From Priestia endophytica DSM 13796 (lineage in GTDB: Bacteria > Bacillota > Bacilli > Bacillales > Bacillaceae_H), in the NCBI RefSeq assembly GCF_900115845.1, contig NZ_FOXX01000006.1, positions 1-64,000 of the forward strand: 64,000 nt of DNA. Direction: 5' to 3'. The notes below the pieces were generated by a model. The model was not told where the DNA came from, did not search any database, and worked only from the letters and a program-made list of their open reading frames with translations. The translations under genes and the position numbers were made by a program. Shown here in pieces: positions 1 through 7,488 of this stretch. Every line of letters begins with the position of its first letter. Positions within the stretch are counted from its first letter, which is position 1.

Positions 1-32
1 TTACCTGTAGGTTTACGTTTCAATTCGGACAC
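1..32 (-). CDS. possible 5' end of a gene running off the left edge
   Basis: On the minus strand a GTG at 32-30 follows GAGAGG by two bases and opens a frame (MSELKRKPTG) that stays open to the edge. The only other nearby frames close quickly, and an in-frame TGA lies three codons upstream, so this can only be a start. The SD spacing is unusually short and only ten codons are visible, so no product can be named and the gene itself is uncertain. Confidence 0.25.
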   Translation of the reverse strand, partial: MSELKRKPTG

Positions 33-172
33 ATCCTCTCAAAAATAATTGTAAGGACTTAATAAAATTGTGTCCATGAAACTATACTAACTCCAGTATA
101 GACGCAAAAATTAACGAGGTTTATTTACAATGCTTTAAAACAATATAGCTTAATAATTATTACAAATTACAC

Positions 173-215
173 AAGGTTTCTTACTTAGTTTATAGTGAGA
201 AACCTTTTTGTTTTT
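173..215 (+). terminator. rho-independent terminator-like hairpin
   Basis: AAGGTTTCT (173-181) pairs with AGAAACCTT (198-206) around a 16-nt loop, and a T-rich run (TTTTTGTTTTT) follows on the plus strand. No plus-strand gene is visible upstream within the window, so it may be a leftover of lost sequence. Confidence 0.5.
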
Positions 216-417
216 AAAAATGTAAAATTGTAATTATATTTCCAATTATAAAATAATAGAAATTTCATATAGCATATATTAACTGATAAACCATCTTTCT
301 TTTAGTCATAAACTAAATGCATGGGAATAGGTATCTCCATTAAGGAATATATTTATTTTAGAACTCATTAATAAATATTCTCGTTATTAATAACAAAATC
401 GATGTTTATTCTAACTG

Positions 418-450
418 TTAATTAGCTCTATTGTGAGAAGAGCTAATTAA
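418..450. repeat. perfect 12-bp inverted repeat
   Basis: TTAATTAGCTCT (418-429) and AGAGCTAATTAA (439-450) are perfect reverse complements around a 9-nt loop. Neither side has a T run, so it does not look like a terminator. Role unknown. Confidence 0.6.
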
Positions 451-623
451 AGTAAACAAATTTTATTGATATATTAAGAATGGGTAGCTGTTAACCCTCT
501 ATCAGTCCAAAAGGCCTTATTTCCTAAAGGTCATAGAGGAAATTTACAGAGAATGTTTGTATAGCTAATATAATCTTAAAAGTATTATGGAGTAAAATTA
601 AAGCAGTTAATAAAAGTTCCCCA

Positions 624-1038
624 TTCTTAGCAATTGGTTTAGGAATTGAGTCTATTCACAGAGGTTTCAACGTCTATTTCATAACTATGGGTGAGCTTAT
701 TCATCTTTTAAAAACGGAAGAATTTCTAAATAAATCAAAAGTGCAGCTAAAGCGATTAAGAGGCGCGGATCTGGTCATTATTGATGATTCGATGTATATG
801 GCAATGGATCAACGAGAAGCAAATTTGTTTTTTCATTTAATTAATCATTTGTATGAACGAAGTTCCATCATTCTCACATCCAATAAAAGCCCTGAACAGT
901 GGGGGGGAATTAATGGGAGACCAAGGAATTACCACTGCAATTTTAGATCGTTTACTTCATCGTGTAGAAGTAATTCATATGGATGGAGATAGTTATCGAA
1001 TGAAACATCGAAAAAGTGTATTTTCAGCAGAAGTGTAA
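624..1038 (+). pseudogene. IS21-family istB remnant, 5' truncated and frameshifted
   Basis: The IS21 helper ATPase IstB is about 250 residues. Only the C-terminal half survives here. Recognisable stretches are LAIGLGIESIHRGF (from about 627), the Walker B-like [29 protein letters not shown], and, in another frame, [18 protein letters not shown] and [11 protein letters not shown]. The N-terminal part including Walker A is absent. The frame breaks in a run of seven G (901-907); six G would restore one continuous frame. The istA partner is missing. This is a dead element relic, and the single-base run error could be real decay or a sequencing artefact, although the truncation stands either way. 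Confidence 0.9.
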
Positions 1039-1082
1039 AAAACAAATAAGCAAAAAGTGTAAAATTCGACTTGCCGTCTACA
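1031..1082. mobile_element. probable right terminus of the IS21-type element
   Basis: Directly after the istB stop the motif AAGTGTAAAA occurs twice (1031-1040 and 1055-1064), followed by CTTGCCGTCTACA ending at 1082. IS21-family elements carry repeated terminal motifs and end in CA, which this fits. No left end was found in the window, in keeping with a truncated element. Confidence 0.45.
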
Positions 1083-1106
1083 TAAATATTATTTGAGGTG
1101 ATGCTA

Positions 1107-2678
1107 TTGGATTCCAAGGATAAAAGAAAACAGAATATACAAAGTGAGAATAATATAATTAGAGAGAGACTAGATGCAAGTTTCAATCAGTTGAATAGTC
1201 ATTATATTAATGTGAAATACCCCCCATCTTCATTGCCTAGTGCAAAAGGAGATGGTATTGTAGATGATACTGTAGCTTTGCAAAAGATTATTGACTATGC
1301 TTGTGAGAAGAGAATAGGAAAAGTATACCTTCCAGCAGGAACATATATAATTACGAAACCATTGTATATCTGGGGACATTTTAATAAAGAAAATACTCCT
1401 ATCTGGTTGTATGGTGATTCTACTACAGGTACGGTGATTAAAAAAAGTACAAAGGGAACTACTAATGATGGAAGTAACTTAGCAAATGTAGACTCTATTC
1501 TCATTTTAACAAATAGAGATAAAAGTATTAATAGGGATACAACAGGACAAATGATTAGTAACATCTGGTTGTATGGGGTGATTTCTGATCAAACAAGAGT
1601 AGATTATGCAATTTATGCAAAAACAAATGTAGCCTATTCTCAATTAAACAACATACTTATTCATACTGATAATGGTATTCGATTTGAAAACAACTATTGG
1701 CAGAATCAAGTAAAGAATATTGTTATGTATATCAAAAAGAAAGGTTTTAGTATGAATGCAACTGGTACGAGTAATTATCTTGAGAAAATAGCAGTTTACG
1801 GAGCTACGCAGATAGCATATGAATTAAAGGGGAGTTATTCTTCTGCTGCAAGCTTGGTAGCTCAATGGACGACAGGAACAGTTTATGATATTTCTTGGGG
1901 AGATTGGCAAATAAGTGGGGTTGGGGAAGAAGATACAACAGGTAGTCCTATTTTAAGGACACGAGAATCTACTGTTACTTTATCAGGTGTTACTTTCTTT
2001 GGTAATGGATCATCAAACTCTGTTGTTTTATCAGCAGGTAATAACTCTGTAATTACAATACAAGGAGGAACTATTGGTAGACAGAATAAGAGTTTGGGTA
2101 AATTATATGAAACAAAAGTAAACTCAACGATTGTCTTGAATAATGTAAATATAAAAGATACGTATGCCCTAAATCCTATGAATGGTAATAATAGATCTTC
2201 TGTGACTATAAAAAATGATCATTCTACACCCATTAACTTGTTTTTAGGAGAAAGGCGACCTTTCATTGGGGTGAATAGAAGGCAACGTAAAAATATTGAT
2301 TATTTTAACATTGCCCCAAGATTACAAGGAAAAGCAATATTTCTTTCTTGTAAAGACCATCCATATTATGATACGGATGGGACAGATCTCAGGTGGTATG
2401 CAGGAGGGAGCCAAGGAGATATTTTCTTAGTTGATGACCCCAAGAAGAAAGGGATACTCGGTTGGGTTGTAACTTCTGATACTTCTGCTACTAATGGACC
2501 GTTAAAGGAATGTGAATTTAATATTATCCCAACTACTGGTGTAGGTACTACCGTCGAGAGACCAACTGCTCCTGTTATAGGTACACAATATTTTGATACT
2601 ACGTTAGGTAAACCTATTTGGTGTAAAAAGGGGGGCGGTACGCCGGTATGGGTAGACTCAGAGGGAAAAACAGTATAA
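1107..2678 (+). CDS. pectate-lyase-superfamily (right-handed beta-helix) tail-spike-like protein
   Basis: A 523-residue protein. Residues about 45-110 carry the Pectate_lyase_3 signature (GDGIVDDTVALQKII, then GKVYLPAGTYII), typical of the first turns of beta-helix polysaccharide-acting enzymes and phage tail spikes. The middle is rich in short Asn/Thr/Val repeats consistent with more helix turns. The C-terminus (APVIGTQYFDTTLGKPIWC) resembles the end module found on many Firmicutes surface and phage structural proteins. There is no obvious signal peptide. Start choice: GAGGTG at 1095-1100 is spaced six bases from TTG at 1107, whereas GTG 1098 and ATG 1101 overlap or abut that site. It lies between an IS relic and surface genes; substrate unknown. 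A spike-like or polysaccharide-degrading role is inference from the fold. Confidence 0.75.
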   Translation: MDSKDKRKQNIQSENNIIRERLDASFNQLNSHYINVKYPPSSLPSAKGDGIVDDTVALQKIIDYACEKRIGKVYLPAGTYIITKPLYIWGHFNKENTPIWLYGDSTTGTVIKKSTKGTTNDGSNLANVDSILILTNRDKSINRDTTGQMISNIWLYGVISDQTRVDYAIYAKTNVAYSQLNNILIHTDNGIRFENNYWQNQVKNIVMYIKKKGFSMNATGTSNYLEKIAVYGATQIAYELKGSYSSAASLVAQWTTGTVYDISWGDWQISGVGEEDTTGSPILRTRESTVTLSGVTFFGNGSSNSVVLSAGNNSVITIQGGTIGRQNKSLGKLYETKVNSTIVLNNVNIKDTYALNPMNGNNRSSVTIKNDHSTPINLFLGERRPFIGVNRRQRKNIDYFNIAPRLQGKAIFLSCKDHPYYDTDGTDLRWYAGGSQGDIFLVDDPKKKGILGWVVTSDTSATNGPLKECEFNIIPTTGVGTTVERPTAPVIGTQYFDTTLGKPIWCKKGGGTPVWVDSEGKTV

Positions 2679-2680
2679 TG

Positions 2681-2720
2681 AGTTAATAGTCAAACTCTTT
2701 AAAGAGTTCGACTATTAACT
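2681..2720. terminator. long hairpin shared by two convergent genes
   Basis: AGTTAATAGTC (2681-2691) pairs with GACTATTAACT (2710-2720), and inside it AACTCTTT pairs with AAAGAGTT, giving an almost unbroken stem of about 19 bp. It lies just after the plus-strand stop and contains the last codons and stop of the minus-strand acyltransferase. T-richness follows on the plus side only (CCTTTTCTTTTTC). Confidence 0.6.
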
Positions 2721-3793
2721 GCACCTTTTCTTTTTCTGACTAATTGATTTGCCTGTATTGGTGTCTTACCAAGGTTTCCAACTAGATACTTTCCAAATGG
2801 GATTAAATTAATGATAAATGAGACCGATATTGAAAATAAGAGACTAATTACAAATAAAATGATAATATGAGTAATTACATTATTAGTAATTGAACCAACT
2901 GTATCAGTAATTAACTTATGAAGAAGATAAATACTAAAAGAATACTTACTAATTTTAAAGATGAATTTAGGTGTATATTTAATCTTTGAAGAGTAATACA
3001 AGACTAAAAAGATTACACTCGTTGTGTAAAATATAATATCAATCCTCTTAGATGAAGTTATACTCGGTAATCCAAAATATTTTAGTATTATCATGCCTAT
3101 AAAGGATACTAGAAAGAATAAAAATAGATAATTCTTCCTGTTATTTAACAATAAAAGAAATTCTTTGTAATTTTTCCCGCAATAAAAACCTAAAATAAAG
3201 TAGAATACCCAACCCGGAAAAGGTAACCAGTGACCTGTAGTCCAAATGTACTCCATTATCTCGTTATTCGGTGGAGACGTAAAGTTAAAAAACGCAAGGT
3301 AGAGGGAGTTAATTAAGAAAGCAATAATTAAAGGAATCTTTGGATTTAAATTTTGTAATTTTTTATATAAGATATGATGTAATATATAAAACTGAAAAAT
3401 AATTAAAATAAAATATGCTACAAAGTCCCCTATAAAAATATTTTTTAATGTCTCAAGTGTGAAACTGCCCCAAGTAATATTCTCAGTAAATACTATGGCA
3501 TAAACCATTGCCATAAAAACATAAGGTATTCCTAAATACCTTAATCTTTTTATAAAGAACCCTTTTGGCATGCCATCTTTATAATTCTTTGCAAATAGAA
3601 ATTCAGAAATGAAAATGAATGTAGGGGTTCCAAACATAAGACCCATCTGCATAATATGTAATATATAACCGATTTTATCAAATGATTCTGGATAGTAAAT
3701 AGTAGTACCAGATGTGATAGCATGAAGACTGACTACAGCCAAACAAGCAATTGCTCTTAACCAATGAATTTCATTAACATGTGTTTTATTCAA
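2699..3793 (-). CDS. acyltransferase family 3 membrane protein
   Basis: A 364-residue polytopic protein with about ten hydrophobic segments. The N-terminus has the acyltransferase-3 hallmark: HWLRAIACLAVVSLHA, with the R and H of the catalytic region, followed by a second segment with FIFISEFLFA and KRLRYLGIPYV. This family O-acetylates or otherwise acylates cell-surface sugars at the membrane. Length is normal for the family. The start is a TTG (3793-3791); an SD-like GGGAGTG lies about ten bases upstream, and nearby ATG codons are out of frame. The gene stands alone between the beta-helix protein and flagellin, which suggests a surface-polysaccharide role. Its acceptor cannot be told from sequence. 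Confidence 0.85.
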   Translation of the reverse strand: MNKTHVNEIHWLRAIACLAVVSLHAITSGTTIYYPESFDKIGYILHIMQMGLMFGTPTFIFISEFLFAKNYKDGMPKGFFIKRLRYLGIPYVFMAMVYAIVFTENITWGSFTLETLKNIFIGDFVAYFILIIFQFYILHHILYKKLQNLNPKIPLIIAFLINSLYLAFFNFTSPPNNEIMEYIWTTGHWLPFPGWVFYFILGFYCGKNYKEFLLLLNNRKNYLFLFFLVSFIGMIILKYFGLPSITSSKRIDIIFYTTSVIFLVLYYSSKIKYTPKFIFKISKYSFSIYLLHKLITDTVGSITNNVITHIIILFVISLLFSISVSFIINLIPFGKYLVGNLGKTPIQANQLVRKRKGAVNSRTL

Positions 3794-4058
3794 TTTTTAG
3801 ATTCACTCCCAAATTTAGTTTACCAAAATTAGTATAATATAAGATAAGTTTTTAAGAAACTCTTTTTTTGATTATAACTAAGAGAGTATATATCAGGTGT
3901 ATTAGAAGGAGATTTATTCTATTATATTTCAATTTTTAATATGGCAAGATAAAGAGGGCTTCCCATTATTACTGGGTTATATACATGAAAAAATTGGAAG
4001 TTATACTTAACTGGCTTTTAACGTTATGTTAAAAGGCTCATGAGATAATGATAGACAA

Positions 4059-4103
4059 CCTCCTTCACTGTTTTTTCAAATAATGGTAAGGAGGAGTTTT
4101 TCT
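4059..4103 (+). terminator. terminator-like hairpin
   Basis: CCTCCTT (4059-4065) pairs with AAGGAGG (4088-4094) around a 22-nt loop, followed by AGTTTTTCTTC. No gene is visible directly upstream on the plus strand. Confidence 0.35.
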
Positions 4104-4510
4104 TCTGGGGGATTACTAAATTGAACTATAGCTATAGAGGTATAGAAAAAGCTATTATTTAGTAGAACTCTAAAATCTTATAAAATATTAACATAATTTT
4201 TTTCATTAATTATACATATCCTTAAATATATTTATAAAAAAAGCAATAGGTATTTCTTTAAAAAGGTAAATATAATATTTGGAATTATAGAATTTTATAT
4301 TAATAAATTTACAATACTCAATAATTATTTAAGAATAATGATTATTTTAAGAAATTAACACAAATATAATAAAGAAATGGTAATGAAAATTAGAATTAAG
4401 AAGTATTCTTTTAATTCAATAATATTTCAAAATGAACAAGTTCTATATCAACAGTGGGATGCCCTAATATCTGTCATACTAATAGCATTAAAATAGTTAG
4501 GGACTTTATA

Positions 4511-4544
4511 AGAAAAGACACCCAAGTTATGATGGATGCCTTTT
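4511..4544 (-). terminator. terminator of the flagellin gene
   Basis: Read on the minus strand, GGCATCC pairs with GGGTGTC (two G-U pairs), followed by TTTTCTT, shortly downstream of the flagellin stop. Confidence 0.65.
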
Positions 4545-4550
4545 GATCTT

Positions 4551-5675
4551 TTATCGAAGCATTTGAAGTACATTTTGTGGCTGTTGGTTCGCTTGTGTAA
4601 GCATTGCTTGAGATGCTTGAGCAAGGATAGAGTTCTTTGTTTGCTCCATCATTTCTTTCGCCATGTCAACGTCACGGATGCGAGATTCTGCTGATGTTAG
4701 GTTTTCAGAAGTTGTGTTTAGGTTATTAATTGAGTGCTCTAGGCGATTTTGATATGCACCCATTTTAGAACGCTCAGCGGAGACTGTTGTGATAGCTGTT
4801 TTAATATTATCCATTGCAGTTCGAGCATTAGTTTCATTTGATACGTCTAGGTTGCTTACTCCTAGAGAAGAGGCAGTCATATTACCAATTGAGATACCTA
4901 ATCTTTCATCTTCACTAGTATTAGCCCCGATTTGAATACTTACTGGTAGATCACTTGTAGTTTTAATCTCACCTGCTGTGCCACCGCCTGCTGTACTTGC
5001 TACCACAGTAGCTGCAGTTTGTGTACCATCTAATGTGATTTTTACACCTAAGCTATCAAAGTTCAGAGTTCCAGCTGTATTATCTGCTAATTTTAGATTC
5101 TGTGCATTTCCAGCCGTATCAGTTAATGTGTATTCTCCAGCTGCTCCTGATGTTAGAGTGAAAGTTGAACTTGCTTTAGCACCACTAATATCAATAGCTG
5201 AAACTCCATCTGAGCCTACTTTAATACCAGTACCAGCACTGTCAAGTTGTACACCGAAATTTCCATCAAGAAGGTTTTTTCCATTGAAATTAGCAGATTT
5301 AGCAATACGATCAATCTCATCAGTTAGCTGACTTAATTCATCGCCAATTGCTTGTCTATCATCATCTTCGAGTGTACCATTGGCCGCTTGTGTAGCTAAC
5401 TCATTCATACGTTGAAGAATGTCATGAGTTTCATTTAACCCACCTTCAGCTGTTTGAATAAGCGAAATTCCATCTTGTGCATTTTTAGATGCTTGGTCTA
5501 AACCACGGATTTGAGCACGCATTTTTTCAGAAATAGAAAGACCTGCTGCGTCATCCCCTGCACGGTTGATGCGAAGACCTGAAGAAAGTTTCTCCATGTT
5601 TTTAGACATTGCGTTGTTGTTTACACCTAATTTGTTGTACGTGTTTAGTGCTGCGATATTGTGATTAATTCTCAT
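4551..5675 (-). CDS. hag: flagellin
   Basis: The flagellar filament protein, 374 residues. The N-terminal D0/D1 region is canonical: MRINHNIAALNTYNKL, then EKLSSGLRINRAGDDAAGLS and the MRAQIRGL segment. The C-terminus ends in the conserved ILAQASQAMLTQAN and NVLQMLR. The central variable part (about residues 150-270) is short and rich in Ala, Thr and Gly. The start is the ATG before RINHN: GGAGGT at 5683-5688 sits seven bases upstream; an upstream in-frame codon would overlap that site. It is transcribed alone, with a SigD-type promoter and a CsrA-type leader. The protein is exported by the flagellar type III apparatus, so it has no signal peptide. No csrA or fliW is in this window. Confidence 0.98.
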   Translation of the reverse strand: MRINHNIAALNTYNKLGVNNNAMSKNMEKLSSGLRINRAGDDAAGLSISEKMRAQIRGLDQASKNAQDGISLIQTAEGGLNETHDILQRMNELATQAANGTLEDDDRQAIGDELSQLTDEIDRIAKSANFNGKNLLDGNFGVQLDSAGTGIKVGSDGVSAIDISGAKASSTFTLTSGAAGEYTLTDTAGNAQNLKLADNTAGTLNFDSLGVKITLDGTQTAATVVASTAGGGTAGEIKTTSDLPVSIQIGANTSEDERLGISIGNMTASSLGVSNLDVSNETNARTAMDNIKTAITTVSAERSKMGAYQNRLEHSINNLNTTSENLTSAESRIRDVDMAKEMMEQTKNSILAQASQAMLTQANQQPQNVLQMLR

Positions 5676-5683
5676 TACTACTA

Positions 5684-5730
5684 CCTCCATGTAATAGATC
5701 TATTATTTTGGCGGACACGTCCTTGTGCCC
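5684..5730 (-). promoter_or_regulatory. CsrA-binding leader of flagellin mRNA (two sites)
   Basis: In the mRNA, GGGCAC and GTGTCC form a six-pair stem (5713-5730) with one G-U pair that presents AAGGAC in its loop, the ANGGA-in-loop form bound by CsrA. A second motif, ATGGAGG (5684-5690), overlaps the Shine-Dalgarno. The same two-site layout is known for B. subtilis hag, where CsrA blocks translation and FliW relieves it. Confidence 0.8.
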
Positions 5731-5847
5731 ATGTGAGTGGCCCCTATAGATTGAGGAGAAGGGATGTTAAGTAAAGGTTGTTTACTATAAATCCTTTAAG
5801 GATCTTCTAGAAGAATTACATTATGTATTATCCTTAATTCTTTTTTT

Positions 5848-5876
5848 ATATCGGACTAAAAGGAATAGATGTTAAG
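5848..5876 (-). promoter_or_regulatory. SigD-type flagellar promoter for flagellin
   Basis: On the minus strand TCCGATAT (5855-5848) matches the SigD -10 consensus GCCGATAT in seven of eight bases, and CTTAAC (5876-5871), containing TTAA, lies at about the right distance for the -35 (consensus TAAA). It would give a leader of about 165 nt containing the CsrA hairpin. Confidence 0.75.
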
Positions 5877-6092
5877 CTTTTTTTGGACAAAATCTATATT
5901 TTTATTAGGAAAGATAGCATTTTTCTAATTGGTAGTACGGAGAATTAATAAGGAACTTTATAGTGCGGTAAGGTATTTTACATATTAAAGCAATACTACT
6001 CTGGGGAAATATAGTTTAGGAGATTAAAATAATAGGTGTCCAGATCACGCTCTTGGCTAACAATTAAGGGAAACATATTAAGGAGGATCAAC
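5877..6092. other. intergenic between divergent flagellin and SUKH genes
   Basis: No gene seen. It carries the upstream region for the SUKH gene at 6093; no strong SigA promoter could be assigned with confidence. Confidence 0.4.
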
Positions 6093-6545
6093 ATGAAAAA
6101 CATTTGGGATACAGAATACGACACAAAAGCACCTGCCACAGACGCAGAAGTGTTAGAAGCTGAAAAAAAGCTCGGCATAAAACTTCCGGAGGCCTATATT
6201 AAGCTATGTAAAATTCACAATGGAGGTGCCATCATTTATGATTCTTTTCCAACATCAGTACCAACAGGGTGGGCGGACGATCATGTAAGCGTAACATCGA
6301 TTGCTGGGATCGATGAAGAAGGAATTTTATCAAGCTCCTATTATATCGAAGAGTGGGAGCTGCCGGAAAACATCGTGTTGTTAGAAGGTGACGGACACTG
6401 GTGGATTGCGATGGATTACAGAGAGAGAAACGAAAATCCACCAATCATCTACATTGACTTGGAAGCAGATGTGGATCCTTTTATATTAGAATTAGCTCCG
6501 GATTTTAAAAGCTTTGTAGAGGGCTTGTATACACATGAAGATTGA
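6093..6545 (+). CDS. SMI1/KNR4 (SUKH-1) family probable immunity protein
   Basis: 150 residues. The N-terminal signature is clear: TDAEVLEAEKKLGIKLPEAY, KLCKIHNGGAI, then a core with WWIAMDY and PPIIYIDLEAD, and a final helix (FKSFVEGLY). SUKH-1 proteins of this form act in the cytoplasm as inhibitors of nuclease and other toxins of contact-dependent and polymorphic systems. The chosen ATG follows AAGGAGGAT by five bases; an upstream in-frame start lacks a ribosome site. A terminator follows at once, so it is a single-gene unit. No toxin gene sits directly next to it, so it is an orphan immunity gene; its target is unknown. Confidence 0.85.
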   Translation: MKNIWDTEYDTKAPATDAEVLEAEKKLGIKLPEAYIKLCKIHNGGAIIYDSFPTSVPTGWADDHVSVTSIAGIDEEGILSSSYYIEEWELPENIVLLEGDGHWWIAMDYRERNENPPIIYIDLEADVDPFILELAPDFKSFVEGLYTHED

Positions 6546-6553
6546 TGGGGAAA

Positions 6554-6583
6554 AGTTCAGCAGGGGGTTGCTGAGCTTTTTTT
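6554..6583 (+). terminator. terminator after the SUKH gene
   Basis: AGTTCAGCA pairs with TGCTGAGCT around GGGGGT-type loop sequence and is followed by seven T. Confidence 0.8.
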
Positions 6584-6633
6584 ATTAGTATAATAGAAGT
6601 AGTAGAGGAAACTAGAAAAGAGGGAGAGAAACC

Positions 6634-7440
6634 TTGGTAACGGTTAATGAATTAATTAAAAGCATATGGTACGGACCAGCTCCTTCTGTTGAAGAAGCTC
6701 AAAATATTAAAGCGTCTTTAAAAGGGAAGATATTAGAAGAAGAACGGTTAATTTCTTTAATCCAGTTGTTTAAGAGCGGAGACTTTTCTTTAAAGCACGT
6801 CTTTATCCATCTTATGAACAGTACTGAAATTGAAGAGGTTTTAAATCTATGTATCCATGTGTTCTGTTCCGTTTGTACGCATGAAGATTTGTGAAAAGTA
6901 GAACACTTGAACTTTCTCTCTCGAGTGTCAGAGGATAATGCTTATGTTTTTGCGTCATGTGCAAGAGAGACGTTATCTCCTGAAGTTGTTCCATATCTTT
7001 TAGCTCTACTGGAAGAGAGGGATGATATAGTTGTGGAAGAAGTGATTCGAGATAGTCTAGATCATATGATGGACTACACAGAGAATCTTGATTGGAACGC
7101 TACTGTCGATGAAATTGGCTCTTATTATAGGGAGTGGATGAACACTCTTTCACCGACTTTCTACTATTATAATAGAAAACCTGTCTTTCTAGGAGAGCTA
7201 ACAAAGACTCTTGTCCAAAGAGCATTTGCTGTAAGAGAACAGAATACCCCACTAAAGATGGAGAGTATCCCTATTTTGTTATCAGTATGGAGCGGAAAGG
7301 GATGTCCTGTTCAATATAAAACAGTACTGGATGAAGAGATATTTCAACAGCTTACAGATTATATAGATACTCTATCAGAAAGAAGCTGGGAAAGAGGCCG
7401 GAAATATTTCTACGGGAATAGTGTGGAGGGAGCCCTTTAG
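6634..7440 (+). pseudogene. Imm47-like immunity gene interrupted by an in-frame TGA
   Basis: Two open stretches, 6634-6894 and 6907-7440, lie in the same reading frame and are separated only by TGA (6892-6894) and four sense codons. Read through, they make one protein of about 267 residues: KSIWYGP near the N-terminus, CTHEDL just before the stop, and LNFLSRVSED just after it. Its all-helical character and the SIWYGP start resemble the immunity family Imm47; that family assignment is from memory and moderate. The start is TTG 6634 with AGGGAGAG upstream. The downstream half has no good ribosome site of its own. Simplest reading: a sense codon (CGA, GGA or TGG) mutated to TGA. Read-through is possible but unsupported. 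Confidence 0.7.
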
Positions 7441-7488
7441 CTTATGAGAAAATTTGTATAAAGAATTTAAAAAAGGAGTTAGGTTCTC

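Larger units (their letters stand above)
33..623. other. AT-rich non-coding stretch
   Basis: No reading frame with a plausible ribosome site is visible. The stretch contains one terminator-like hairpin (173-215) and one perfect 12-bp inverted repeat (418-450). The right end (about 480-623) precedes the istB relic and may be decayed insertion-sequence DNA, but no recognisable protein similarity was found in it. Confidence 0.5.
3794..4550. other. AT-rich intergenic region before flagellin
   Basis: No convincing gene. It holds a terminator-like hairpin (4059-4103), the flagellin terminator (4511-4544), and a short open stretch at 3906-4010 without a start codon that reads LIWQDKEGFPLLLGYIHEK and may be a decayed gene fragment. 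Between about 4190 and 4450 the sequence is extremely AT-rich and featureless. Confidence 0.5.

Noticed and set aside
4978-5331. 117-codon open frame antisense to flagellin
   Set aside because: Lies wholly within the flagellin gene on the other strand; it has no ribosome site and its Ala/Pro/Val-rich product mirrors flagellin codons.
6892-6894. Selenocysteine at the TGA of the Imm47-like gene
   Set aside because: No Sec insertion hairpin is visible just after the TGA, and a Sec at this point has no family precedent known to me.
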